This document shows, piece by piece, positions 34,691-45,899 of a DNA stretch of 64,000 nucleotides. Each line of letters starts with the position of its first letter. Within the stretch, counting starts at the first letter, position 1. This DNA is from Centroberyx gerrardi (lineage: Eukaryota; Chordata; Actinopteri; Beryciformes; Berycidae): assembly GCF_048128805.1 (NCBI RefSeq), contig NC_135997.1:29172815-29236814 (forward strand), in the 5' to 3' direction. A program made the translations under genes and the position numbers. Under the pieces are notes generated by a model. The model had not been told where the DNA came from. It searched no databases and saw only the letters and a program-made list of their open reading frames with translations.

Positions 34691-35399
34691 ACAGCAATAA
34701 GAAAAATACCAACCAACAACACAGACCCAGAAATGCAAGGTGCATCACCAATAGCTGTTTTTTAACAGTGTTTACATGTTTAAGGGTGTTTTCCTTCAAG
34801 CGCTGTACAGTGGTGTTTAAATTGGTTTTTACAATCCGGCCAGGCCAACATCCCTCCATGTTACTCCAGGTGACGTGTCCTGTCCAATCCTAGCAACAGA
34901 TGCTGTATATTTAAAGGCAATTCTTCTGTAGAAAAACAGGTAAAGGAGAAAAGTCCACAGCCCACCATTTTGTGTTATTCCAATGGGAAGAACAAATAAA
35001 GCAAGGTTTTGAATAAATCCACACATAATCCAAAGCAGGAACAAGATCCTCAGTAGTCCAATCTGAACAGCAACAGCTCAAACATGTGGATCTCAGTCCA
35101 GACTTCTCTGAATCGGAGTCTGAATTAAACCCATACTGCACAGTTTTCCAGTCCGGGCTGGGGAGTAAGAGAGCACATGTAATGGGAAACGGGGAACAAA
35201 AGAAAGGGGAAAAGATAATTAGATTGTGAGACTAATGTCCCTAACATCTTTTCACACACCTTACAAAATAATGCTAGTAGATGATGATAATGACATTCAA
35301 ATTAAAGTCTAAGCTAAAAGCTCAACTAAAGGCATCATTCAATCAATCAAGTCTTACGTTAGTAATTTCAGTTTGAAGCAGGTAATCAGTAATCTAACG

Positions 35400-35680
35400 C
35401 TTCTGGATTACATTCTATTGTGGCTACTGTCGGTGGAGAAATTGGTCTCTCTGCCTCTTCTACAATGCATTTCTGCCTGTATGATTGTTGAACGTCAGTG
35501 CAAAATGAGGAGTCTGGAAAGAAGCCCTTTGATTCTGAGTGACTGACACCAAAACTTGACGTTTACCGTTGATGTTCTACATAGCTGAAAATGTTTCTGC
35601 TATCAAACTCCATTGTAGCTGCGCTGGAAATATCTCAACGTGACATCACATCATTTATTTTTCCATTAATAGCTGAATCC
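35400..35680 (+). repeat. Direct repeat, copy B
   Basis: Second copy of the 34440-34690 unit, about 960 bp downstream. It ends shortly before the 3' end of the receptor gene on the other strand. It could be a segmental duplication or two insertions of one element. Confidence 0.75.
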
Positions 35681-35752
35681 AACATCATTGTTCATTGGCA
35701 GGCGAATCCATATATTGATGGGTAATCCAAATGTCTTTGTTCTTAGGTCAAG

Positions 35753-38700
35753 CTAAAAGTTGTGCTCCATGTACTGCGGCTGTACCTTGATCTTGATGGG
35801 GCAGAGCAGTTTACTGAAGGCTCGTCTGAAGCTGGTATGGCACAGCGGGTAGAGTACTGGGTTGATGGAAGAGTTGAGCCACAGCAACCAGAAGGAGATC
35901 TCATACAGGTAGTGCTGGATGCACTGGGAATGGCAGGCTGCCCGGATGATCATCAGCAGTGTGTATGGTGCCCAGCAAAGACCAAACACGCACACGATCA
36001 CTGCCAGGGACTTGGCCACCTTCTTATCCCTGGACAGGCGGAGGCGGCTGTCCAAGCGGCGGCAGTGAGCACCCAGTGGAGGTTCATGGTGTTCAGTGGG
36101 ATAAAGTTTGGTGGCAGGAACATTCTGGAAATTTTCCACCGTTCCTCCCACTTGGAGTGGAGGGAGGTCTTCAGACCCTGCGGCACTCCCGCGCTCCCCA
36201 CCGTTCACCGCCACTGTCGCTTTAGCCATGGGGGGAACACAGCAGCTGCCCGGCCTGCTGCCGGAGGCCTCGGCGATCCTCACCCTTCGGGCTTCAGCTG
36301 CAACGGTTCGGACAAAGAAGACCTGCCGCTGCACCCCTCCCGCCCCTCCTCCTCCTGCACTCAGCTCCTCCATCTCAGATACCCTCCTTCCAGCCGGCGG
36401 CGTCCCTCCCTCGTCGCCCAGCCTCTCATCCCCTCTCATCAGGTTCCTCCTGCGGATGTTCAGGTAGATGCTGACATTGAAGTAGGTGACGGTGATGAAG
36501 GGCGTGAAGAACTCGAACATGGAGGCGGTCATGAGGAAGTACCAGTTGAAGTAAAACTCGGCGTGGCACTGATGGTCGGGCACCACACTGTGGCCGGTGG
36601 CATGTTCCCAGCTGATAATGGCCGGCCCATAGAGGAGGAAGGCTGCCAGCCAGACGCTCAGCATCTTCAGTGTAGCTCCACGAGACATGCCTTTCTGGGA
36701 CTGGTAGCTCAGCTGTGGAGAGAAAGGCAAAATGTCAAATGGAGAGTGTTTTTGTTGTTGGTGGTGTTCATTTACAGTACTGTTCAGACAGAAATTCATT
36801 TTCCCTCACATTTGTTAGCTAGTTTGATATCAGAGTTTGACCAAAATGGGTTTTTGAAGGCCAATATTAATATTTTCGAAGCTGCCAATAGCTGATATTT
36901 TGTGGTGATATTCAATATCTTTAAATGTGACCATTTTCATGCCAAGAAATTTCAAGTATTCAGTGTTTCCTTGAGAATTGTATTCAGGGTGGAAAAGCCT
37001 CTGAAACAGCATTCAGACCAGTGAAATCTATGCAAATCATATGCAAATTGACTGACTCTGGATAGAGAATTTTCCCATAGCAATTTGTTTGCTTGTTTCA
37101 TTGTCTTTATTTACCCAAATCAGATGTTATTGTTTGATTTTTTTGAGAATGGTTTCACTTTCAGGACATCCATCTATCTCTATAGGCAAGTGGCCTGACC
37201 AGAGGTTTTCAACCACGTGCCATCGAGAGTCTGCAGGTTTCTGTTCCAACCAAACACTACAGCAGCTCATTTCACAGATTAGTTCCTCCTCTCTGGTTGA
37301 AGGTGTGCTAATCAGTGAAATGAGCTGCTGTAGTGTTTGGTTGGAACAGAAACCTGCAGACTCTCTGACCTCCATGGACCATGATTCAGAACATCTGCAT
37401 TAGACTGTGCGTGGAGTAAAAGTGTCAAGTCGCTGAGCGTAGCAAGGCTTCCCTTACAGGTTTGGTGACGGACATGAAGCGGTCGAAGCTGATGAGGACG
37501 ATGTTGAAGACGGATGCTGTGCAGAGTGTGTAGTCCACCACCAGCCACAGCTTACACAGCCCCCTGCCCAGCCTCCACTCCCCAGTCAGAACATATGGTA
37601 TGTACACTGGGATGCAAAATCCCCCTGGAAAACAATGCACACTGATATATTTCTGCATGGATAGAGCTGCATACACACACACAGGACCAGATTATAGGGT
37701 TCAACCAATATGGGTTTTTGAAAGTGGATGCTGGTATTTTTGGATTGAAGCTGTCGATATATTATTGATATATGTCAACATTTTGTATTGATATTCAATA
37801 TCTTGACTATTTCACTGTTTCCCCCAGAATTTTCTTCTTGTCAGGGTGGAAAAGCTTCTGAAACATTTAGGATCATAGGACACTAAAACTCCTCATTGAA
37901 ATCATTGAAAACAATACTACTACTACTACAACTACTAATAATAATAACAAAACATATTCATGCAGCCTTGTGTGGAATCTGATTAAAATGAGATATAGCA
38001 GTTTAACCCTGGACCAGATGCTGTTAAAATGACAATATGACTGATATATTGAGTTGCATACACATGAGAGAGATTACATGAAGCTTTATTGATCCCTGTG
38101 CAGAAATTTGGTCGCAGCAGCAAAGGAACATGAATAACAATAGAGCAAATGAGGGGTATTAAACAGAATATAATATGATAAAATACTGTTTACAAAGTTT
38201 ACCACCTTATGAGACTGACATAAATCTTTCTGATGTGAATTTATAGTATAGGCCTACATCATAGCAGCTATGGTCAAACTGATAGGGGTTATATGAGGAT
38301 ACAGAGTCTTTCGAGGAATACAATTATTTGTTTCTATTGGTGGGTGGCTAGGCTGCCTTATGGTTATACTCCTTTTTATTTACCACTACCGCACTGATTA
38401 CAACATTATGATGGACTGCAAAATAGCAACAGTACAAAAATACTGACACAAGGGGAAAAAATAATGAAAGTATGTACGATATGACAATTACAAAAAAGAG
38501 AAAAAGAAAATGAAAAGCATGCAGTTGGCTACCAGAGATGCAGTGGAAAAAACGGGAGAATCGGTGATCATCATAAGGCAATGGCCATATAAACAAAAAA
38601 CAATTATATTTTGAGAAAAGCAGAATTTTTTCGGTAAAAGTCCTTATTTCCAACAATCAGTTTCATTCTACTTAATATGATGTGTGTAGGCTATGAATCA

Positions 38701-39187
38701 TGTCACATTTATGAGCGTTGAAAGATCAGTAGCCTAAACTGAATTTGGGTGGGTTTACCCTCCTCTGCATCCCTGCCTATGGAATAACTGAAAGATTCTG
38801 AGAAAAATCTGGAATATAGCCTTCTGTACATAACAAATGAGAGACAATATGGAAGTATGAAGAAAGCAAAATACCGACGAGGAAGTCCGCTATGGCCAGA
38901 TTGAGAAAGAAAAAGTTTCCTCTGCTCCTCAGCTTTTTCTCCACCAGGAAACATAGGATGACAAGCGCGTTCCCGAGCACGGTGGCGGCAACGAGCAGCG
39001 TCATGAGCAGCGCGAGGAGCACCATGGTGGATGGAGAGAACGGCCGGTACGCCGCGCGCGGGGGTTCGGTTCCGTTAAAAACCACTTCTGACCGGTTGCT
39101 GCTGAAAACCAGCTCCGAGCGGTTGCTGCTGTATGCCGGCGTCCACTGCAGGAACCCCACCGATAGAGACGGGCAGTCTGACTGCAT
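35753..39187 (-). CDS. Histamine H3-type G-protein-coupled receptor (3 coding exons)
   Basis: A complete rhodopsin-class amine receptor, expected to sense histamine at the plasma membrane and couple to Gi/o. Exons: 39187-38875, 37624-37458, 36712-35753, all GT-AG and in phase, giving 479 residues. Seven membrane segments are present. Key residues are Asp135 in LVVDYTLC (amine-binding D3.32), DRF at 152-154, Cys128-Cys209 disulfide, Glu227 in TASMFEFFTPF (E5.46 of H3/H4), CWAPY in TM6 and NPVLY at 444-448. VLTG, LCKLW, LLYGPAI and KVAKSLAVIV favour H3 over H4. Three N-glycosylation sequons (Asn22, 31, 38) lie in the N-terminus, two within a tandem SSNRSE repeat. The third intracellular loop is long and Gly/Ser/Pro-rich. 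The intron after FLVG matches the human HRH3 pattern as recalled. Whether it is hrh3 itself or a fish-specific paralogue needs a tree, so no symbol is given. Confidence 0.94.
36825..37040 (+). mobile_element. MITE family M1, left part, in receptor intron 2
   Basis: TTTGACCAAAATGGGTTTTTG, AAGGCCAATATTAATATTTT, GCCAATAGCTGATATTTTG, GATATTCAATATCTTTAAAT and GGGTGGAAAAGCCTCTGAAAC match the copies at 37695 and 50165 in order and orientation. Confidence 0.8.
37185..37400. mobile_element. Palindromic MITE in receptor intron 2
   Basis: Two arms of about 50 bp are almost perfect reverse complements: from GAGAGTCTGCAGG at 37217 to CTCATTTCA, and from TGAAATGAG near 37316 to CCTGCAGACTCTC at about 37365. 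The spacer is about 50 bp. The outer sequences (AGAGGTTTTCAACC... and ...ACCATGATTCAGAAC) look like diverged terminal repeats. The arm word GTTCCAACCAAACACTACAG is typical of a widespread vertebrate repeat. Confidence 0.75.
37695..38065 (+). mobile_element. MITE family M1, near-complete copy in receptor intron 1
   Basis: It starts ATAGGGTTCAACCAATATGG and runs through the TTTTTGAAAGTGG, GATATTCAATATC, GGGTGGAAAAGCTTCTGAAAC and CATAGGACACTAAAACTC blocks to a terminal GACAATATGACTGATATATTG. It contains a short (ACT)n/(AAT)n stretch near 37917-37945. With the copy at 36825 this places two members in one small gene. Confidence 0.8.
38075..38195 (+). repeat. Dispersed repeat, TTTATTGATC...AAATTTGGTCGCAGCAG family
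   Basis: Second copy of the family at 2200-2345, in receptor intron 1. It has the same order: TTTATTGATCCCTGTGCAG, AAATTTGGTCGCAGCAGCA, then an AT-rich tail with GGGGTATTAAAC. Confidence 0.65.
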
Positions 39188-39849
39188 GGTAACTCTAACC
39201 GTTAAACTGAGGCATGAACGAGGAGGAGGTGATGCTGACCAGTTATATCACTACCAGTCAGCTTCTATTGGCTGCCTGGTATTAGGGGTGGAAGGAGGAC
39301 CAAAATACCCCACTCAGGTGCTGTTACTTTGCTGAGATTATGGTAGAATTAAAATTACAACAGTGAAAATCGACTAAAGAATAACAAAGATAAGGCAGGT
39401 TGTAGCTGTGATATGGAAAACATGAATCTCTCCTCAGTGCGCCTGTCAACTCACACACATTAACTGTTCTCTCTCTATGCAATAGCCCATCACTCTCTGT
39501 TCATATTGCATGTTTTATGTTCACCATTCTAAAAATGAGATTATGAAATTTGTCATTTGATCTCTGATAAAAAAGAAACTTAAAGTGCTTCCTGATTCAG
39601 TGTACATTCATGTTTTATTTAGCTGTCCAACTAGCTAGCAAGGCTAGCAACCAAGCGAGACAACAGCCAGACAAACGCAAACCAATAGCTTACAGCTGGA
39701 TGGAAGGCTAAAATGTGACTTTATTTGTGTCAATTACAGACCACCATCACTCAAGGGAACAGGGGGAGATTAATTCTACTTATGTTGTTGCAGTTACTCC
39801 TGGTGGCTGATAGAGATCAATAAAGGCCATGAATAATGCCCATATAGCT
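39188..39849. other. 5' flank of the receptor gene
   Basis: It should contain the receptor promoter (minus strand) and 5' UTR. No TATA box, CpG-rich stretch or repeat is clear by eye. Confidence 0.4.
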
Positions 39850-40265
39850 ACCGTTAAGGAAAATCCACCCTAAAAACTGTTAAGAAACAGCTATTGCGAT
39901 GTAGGCTACCTTGCATTTCTGTGTCCATTTTGTTGTTTGTTGGTGTATTTTTCCAATTCCCGGGGATAACTGGCACAAAGTAGACATTGTGATGTCACAG
40001 TGAGACATTTCCAGCGCAAACATTTCAGCTATCTAAAAACATCAACAGTAAAGTCAGGTTTTGGTGTCAGTCCCTCGGAATCAAAGAGCAACGGCTTCTT
40101 TCTAGACTCAACATTTTGCACCAACATTCAACAGTCAGGAGGTAATCCATCGTTTTCCAAAAGAGGCAGATATGATATGCAGAGATACCAATTTCTCCAT
40201 CAACGTGCAGATGGATGTGCCCTTGAGGCCCTGCCCCTTTGCACTTATTGGCCAAAGTGATATAA
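39850..40265 (+). repeat. Dispersed non-coding repeat (AAATCCACCCTAAAA family), copy 2
   Basis: Ordered matches to 2765-3115: AAAATCCACCCTAAAAACTG, GTGATGTCAC, AGCTATCTAAAAACAT, ACATTTTGCACCAACATTCAA and GGTAATCCATCGTTTTCC. It is longer than copy 1 and may be nearer full length. It ends near CCTGCCCCTTTGCACTTATT. Confidence 0.65.
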
Positions 40266-40709
40266 CATGATTATATTTTAATATATTTATTATGACAGTT
40301 TTTATTATTTCTGTACTTGATAGAAAACAAAAATAAAAAAATAGCGTCAAATTACAAATCTTAGCACTCATCACTCGTAGCTGAATGTGTAATGATCGGT
40401 GAGCACAGTTGCTAAAATATTTGTTATAGACATTAGTAAAACATTTTAGATTTCTGTTTATAAGGCAAATGTGACTAGGCTAGCATGAAATAAATTAACA
40501 TACGTCTACACTAGACAGCTATACTTACCATATTTCCTTGTTATTTTTTTGTCTGTGACTAACCAGCCCAACATTTATGCCAATTCTGGTAATGATCAAG
40601 CCTCTCTTGGAAAATATCTAACTGCAGCAGGTGTACTATTAGCAAAATGAAGCATCGCGTTAGTTCATGCAGTTAGTTCATTCATGGATGAGACAAAATT
40701 CATGCATTC
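40266..40709. other. Intergenic spacer, nothing recognised
   Basis: AT-rich sequence between two repeats, with no exon or element landmark. Confidence 0.5.
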
Positions 40710-42450
40710 ATGGATGAGACAAAAAGAGTAGAGATGGAGACAGTAAGAGAAATGGATACAGAGAAATGAGGACAGAAAAACAGATGGATATAGACAGAAA
40801 AGAGGTGGAGACAGGCAGAAGAAAATGAGATGGAGTAGGGATGGAGACAGTAAGAGAAATGGAAGCAGCAACAGAAGAGGTGGAGAGGGAAAGACAAGTG
40901 GAGACAGAGGGTGAAGAGGAGGGAAGAGAAGAGGTGGAAAAACAGGCACAGACAGAAGATTCTAGTAACAGATAAGAGTCAGCAGAATTTGATTACTTGC
41001 TTTAGTTAAAAAAATCCAACAGATCCAGCCCATTTACAAAAGTACAAAATTAAATGCAATCAGGCTTATCTTCTCTTTGCAAACAAAGAGACCCATCATG
41101 AAATTCCCTAAAAAACCAGCAAGGGCGCTCACTCACACTGGTATGATGAGAATCCCTGGTTAGAATATTCTCCAGAAGTTGATGCAAGGTTCTGCTTCAG
41201 CTGTCGACCTTTCATGAATGAAGACAAACACAAAAGCAGACCAGGATGGAAATCAGTGGGGGTAAACCACTGGAAGAAAGCTAAAGAAACAATCAAGGAG
41301 CACTGCAGCACTGAGGCACAGGTGTAAGGTGTAAAGAACAGAGATTATCTCAGGATTAATTGACATTGTATGTGGCACAACAAGAAATGGCCTTTCAAAG
41401 TGATGATGACATTTTTTAGAGCTGGTGGAACTCCTCAGCCAGCATGATGGCATCCCCAAGCTCCACCTTGACTCAAAGGAACAAGCCTCACGAAAAAGAG
41501 CTAAGGTGTCTCTGGTTTCAAATTGTTCAAATTGAGCTCTGGCTACATGTGAAAAAAGTAATCCAAAAAGAAATAGATGAGGCCTCCATTTTTCTAATTT
41601 TACTTGATGAGTCAACTGACCTGTCCCATATTGAGCAGACATCATTTGTTGTACAATATGTTCATGAGATGACAGTAGAAGAGCGCTTCATCCAGATGTG
41701 TATTGCACAGTCCACAACAGGTGAGGAACTTGAAAAAGTGGTGATGAACCTGCTGAAGGAGAAAGGGCTCATGCATCCCAGGCATGACGGATCCCCCATG
41801 GGAACCCTGTAAACGGAGGGAGGAGAAAGCATAAGAGAGAAGAAGGTTAGATGCTGGCAGTGAACACTGAGGATTGAATGGTGTTGGCATCCCGGTGCCG
41901 GAAACCCCAAATGGAGGGGAAAGCTGCTGAGAAAGAGGTGAAGAGTGGATGAGGGAACTAGCATCCTAGTCCACTATGCTGGGCTGAGGATTTTGTTGGG
42001 AGGAGAAGTGAGTGGAGTTCACTGCTTTTGTGTTTGTCTTCATTCATAAAAAGTGGGCCGCTGAAGCAGAACATTGCATCATCTTCTGGAGAATATTTTA
42101 TTCTCACCATACCAGTGCTTTTGGAGTGAGTGCCATTGCTGTTTTTTGGGGAATTTTGTGATAGGTTGACATGCTCCAACTTTGTTTTCCAAGAGAAGAT
42201 AAGCCTGATTGCATTTAATTTTGTACTTCTGCACATGGGCTGGATCTGCTGGAGTTTTTAACTGAAGCAAATAATCAAATTCTGCCGACTTTTCTCTGTT
42301 ACTAGAATCTTCTGTCTGTGCCTGTTTTTCCACCTCTTCTCTTCCCTCCTCTTCACCCTCTGTCTCCACTTGTCTTTCCCTCTCCACCTCTTCTGTTAAC
42401 TGCTTCCATTTCTCTTATTGTCTCCATCTCTACTCTTTTTGTCTCATCCT
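40710..42450 (+). pseudogene. Dead hAT-like transposon with inverted duplication of its 5' end
   Basis: Plus-strand translation of 41139-41327 gives a TTF-type zinc finger: WYDENPWLEYSPEVDARFC, then FSCRPFMNEDK and WKSVGVNHWKKA. The downstream frame at 41444-41812 contains FLILLDESTDLSHIEQTSFV, the conserved catalytic-Asp region of hAT/ZMYM-type transposases. The frames are broken by stops and a gap, and the C-terminal dimerisation region is missing. From about 41990 to 42450 the sequence is the reverse complement of the 5' end (about 40710-41245). That inverted copy encodes the same N-terminal Glu-rich region and zinc-finger start on the minus strand (42387-42079). Terminal repeats and an 8-bp target duplication were not resolved. 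It has no predicted activity. Confidence 0.8.
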
Positions 42451-43064
42451 CTGTCTCCTGTTTCTTTCCACATCCACCTGCTCTCTATCTGGCTCCAGCT
42501 AATTTCTTTCTGTCTTTTCCAGTCTCCACCATCTCTGCATTGTCTGTCTCTGCTACATTTTACTTACTGTTACTTTACATAATTATCATTTTTCGGGAAG
42601 TGAAGCTATATGTAATATTTTTCATATTATTTTACAGCTGTTTTACAGCTGCTATGCTATTTTTTTAATCATTATTTCATTAATCTTTGCATTTTGCATA
42701 ATTTAGAATGAAACTGTGGATGACTTATAGTAAAGAGCATCTCCATTTCTGCTTCCTGTATTCTACCCTGCCCTAAAACATGGTCCTCTGACCATCCTGT
42801 CTCACCTGTTGTCTTTATCCAGCTGGATAAATTATCCTCCCTCTGGCTGCTTCTCTCATCTCTCTCTCTTTGATTTTCCTTTGTCTTTTGAAGGCATTCT
42901 ACAGCACTGTCTGCACAACAGACAATATTAAGCAGGGCTCGACAGTAACAGTTGCCCAGTTTCCTCCTGCAACCAGATTTGGGCAACTGTCAACCATTTT
43001 GTGCTGTCTGTCAACCACTTTTTCTGTGTAAAAAAAAATCCTCACTAAAAAGACACAAAATTTA
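42451..43064. other. Intergenic spacer, nothing firm
   Basis: Pyrimidine-rich sequence on the plus strand continues from the inverted element arm, then ordinary AT-rich DNA. No exon or repeat family is recognised. Confidence 0.4.
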
Positions 43065-43640
43065 CTGTTGACAAGGGCTACATTGTGTTCACAATGTTAA
43101 AACATCTATAATAATAATAATACATTTTATTTGTTTAGTGCTTTCCAAGGCACTCAAAGACGCTTCACAGCAAAAGGCAAACTACAATTTAAAACATTAA
43201 ATTGCAAGCAGAAATAAAATGACTCAGAGCAATATTGAGAAAGAACAATGAGATAAAAAAGACAGTGTATCGACTGGCAAGCAGATATACAGACAAAAAA
43301 GGACAGAACAAAATAACTGAAGAAAATGGATGAGAGCAAGGGGGGAAATTATATAGTAATAGCTTTTGGGAACGGGTGAGTTTTGAGAGGTTTTTTGAAG
43401 GTGGATAGTGTAGGAGAGTCTCTGATAGGTTGGGGGAGAGAGTTCCAGAGGGACAGGGCTGCGATGGAAAAGGCTCTGTCCCGCCAGGTCTGGTGCTGGG
43501 GATAGGAGGCTGGAGTCGGCTGATCTGAGCCCGTGGGAGGGTGCATAATGTATCGAGTGCACCTATTGAAAGGGTATGTGGTCAAGGAGGCATGTGATTT
43601 GCCGTGATCCTGATGAGACTTCCCTGTGCAAGGTTGAGCA
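43065..43640 (-). pseudogene. 3' end of an L2-type LINE
   Basis: The minus strand (43585-43349) encodes the tail of a reverse transcriptase protein: HQTWRDRAFSIAALSLWNSL, then PQPIRDSPTLSTFKKPLKTH. This is the typical C-terminus of L2/CR1-group non-LTR retrotransposons. The 3' tail reads (on plus) ATTTTATTTGTTTAGTGCTTTCC, then AAGGCACTCAAAGACGCTTCAC, a motif seen at the end of many fish L2 copies. The copy is 5' truncated, as is usual after incomplete reverse transcription. The clade within L2/CR1 is not certain. Confidence 0.75.
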
Positions 43641-43699
43641 GTTCCATCCCTTCAAATCTGATGTTTCTCAAGTGTATTAGGTGAGCAGCAGTGTAACTT

Positions 43700-43935
43700 T
43701 TGTAACTAGAAGGGCACTCGGAGAGCGCAGACCTCCGCCAAGGTTCGTGCTATTATTGCTTGTTCATGAGTCGGATCCGGATCCGCTCCAAAATGTAATG
43801 GGTTCTTCCTTGGCCCGTGCTACACCCTTCCACGATGTTTCATGAAAATCGGGCCAGTAGTTTTTCCGTAATCCTGCTAACAGACAAACAAACAAACAAA
43901 CGGCACCGAAAACATAACCTCCTTGGCGGAGGTAA
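43700..43935 (+). mobile_element. Small non-autonomous element with 13-bp inverted repeats
   Basis: ACCTCCGCCAAGG at 43731-43743 is exactly the reverse complement of CCTTGGCGGAGGT at 43921-43933. Between them are a GGATCCGGATCC palindrome, TTTCATGAAAATCGGGCC and a (CAAA)n run at about 43884-43900. The same word set (GAGCGCAGACCTCCGCC to CCTTGGCGGAGGTAA) recurs in many animal genomes, where it is associated with non-LTR tails. Confidence 0.65.
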
Positions 43936-44501
43936 TTATTTCCCACACAAGCCGTGGCTGGCAAGGTGCACAGTTGAGCAGTGGACCGTCTGCATGCAAG
44001 AGAGTAGGCAGAACAAACTTGGCAGTGATTTCTGTTTCTGTTATCATACTATTGAATTAGACTGAAGGATTAACTATGCATTGATGTCAATTTTTGGATC
44101 AGTGTTGTAGTTCTCTATAATGAAGATTCCTATAGAGAGAGAAAACAGATCAAAGGTTGTCTCTGGCGCAGCCCAATCAAACAATGATGGTGACTGTTCG
44201 TGATTCTGGTTTGGAGGCCAAACTGAGTGCGTCTTAGAGGCAGGCAAAATGATTGAAGAGACAGATTGCAGGTAAATCCAACATTAGGCTGTGTTTCCTC
44301 TCATCCAATTACATCATTAATAAATACAAAGATGAATATGGATTGAAAATGTGCCTACAACACATTTGAGAAGGACTCAAAGGACCGGTGGCATGAGGCA
44401 CAAGATGGCACCTACAGCTTCTCCACAAGACCCTTGTGTAAATCAGCTAACAATGCATAAACCAGACCTGGGTCTGAGTGTCTTCAAAAGAAGTCTATAA
44501 G

Positions 44502-45341
44502 ATGAGCTCATCGGGAAGATCGGGTAAAACATATCTAAAGGCAACAATGAGAGAGAGAGTAGGCGAGAGGCTGGGACAGCTGCTCAAGACAATCAAGCTT
44601 TAGCCAAACTGCTAACAGTGAAGCTGCAACAATCCTTGCCGAGTTAAAAAACTTGAGGAAAGAAGCCCACACTGTCATCCAGGTATCTGTCAGCAAACTT
44701 GAAAAGGCAATAATGCAGGTGAAGGAAAGGATAGGGAAGGCAGAGGGAAGAATACGTGGAGACAACTCGGCAAAGCAAAGGATACAGGAATGCGCTAGAA
44801 GAGTGTGCTGTGATACCTTATACCGAAAGGCTGGGGATCTGCAAAATAGACTGAGACATAATATTTGGATGTACCAAGTTCCCGAAGGCAGTAAGGCTAA
44901 AGACACAAAAGGATTTTCTTTCAACAACACTGCCACCTGAGATAGGTAAGATTGAAAAGGCACACCGAGTTCTCACAGCCAAACAAAGAGACCCCAGAAA
45001 GAAATTGAAGCAGTTAAAGTTGTGTTGTGCCAGTGGCTTGTTACTTTCCAAGGCAAGCCAGTACACTTTGATCATGACTACTCCCCAGAGTTACAGAGGA
45101 GGGGCCAAGTTCGACCGGCTATCAAATAGCTGAAGGGTAAGAACATCCGGGCCAAATGTCCATACCCAGTGCAACTGAGGATAACCCTAAAAAAGTCTTT
45201 GAAACTCTGGTCGATGCAGTCCCCACGCTAAAAGAATTTAGGATCACTGTGCAGGCTGAGAGAGAGAGACAGCAGAGAGCTGGCAAGGATCTGTCCCTGT
45301 TGGCTGCGAATTTGAGATCCTTCATGAAAGAAGATGAATAA
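44502..45341 (+). pseudogene. Relic of an L1-type LINE ORF1
   Basis: A broken reading frame starts MSSSGRSGKTYLKATM and continues with a coiled-coil-like segment (SVSKLEKAIMQVKERIGKAE). Next comes the RNA-binding signature NRLRHNIWMYQVPEGSKAKD and, after a frameshift, EIGKIEKAHRV. These match ORF1 proteins of L1/Tx1 retrotransposons (LRIVGLPEG...IERAHR pattern). The end reads VPTLKEFRITVQAERERQQ. Frameshifts and stops make it non-functional. ORF2 is not found downstream, where the sequence turns AT-rich. Confidence 0.75.
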
Positions 45342-45899
45342 GCCAACTACGTAATACAGAGTCACTTGCTGTATTTCAATATCACAATCTTAGAGTATGT
45401 AAAACAAGAACCATGCTGATTGCTATTTTCCTGCTTTTGTATAAAAAATAGGTTGTTGACATATTTAGAAATGTTAATGTTATTTGATTTTAGACACAAG
45501 AGCCCTTGTGGACAGGATTGAGGTTACTGTAGGTGTATCACATTTACACTGTGAATCAAGGCAGCAACTTTCCCTACAATATGTTACTTTTATGTGCACA
45601 ATCCCAATGGATGGGTGGATAGCCACACCTCTCTGCCCTTATGTAATTGGGAGCAGATTCCTCGAGCAGATTACTGGCAACAAAGGAAATTGATGCTGTG
45701 TTTGCTTTCCTGCAACCAGCTGAGGATTTGGGAATTCAAAACATTTTTCCATACCGATGCACCTGGTTCAAGTTCAATGTATTTGGTTTATTCTTCCTTG
45801 ACAAATGTTTCAAGCATGTTTCAAGTATGACTAGATCTACATTTTATGTAATAACAATGCAAATATGAGGATGGTAATATGGTATGCTCAAACTGTGTA

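Noticed and set aside
35762..36895. Plus-strand open frame of 377 codons
   Set aside because: It is antisense to receptor exon 3 (GC-rich, stop-poor) and its translation has no recognisable domain. It is a shadow of the receptor frame.
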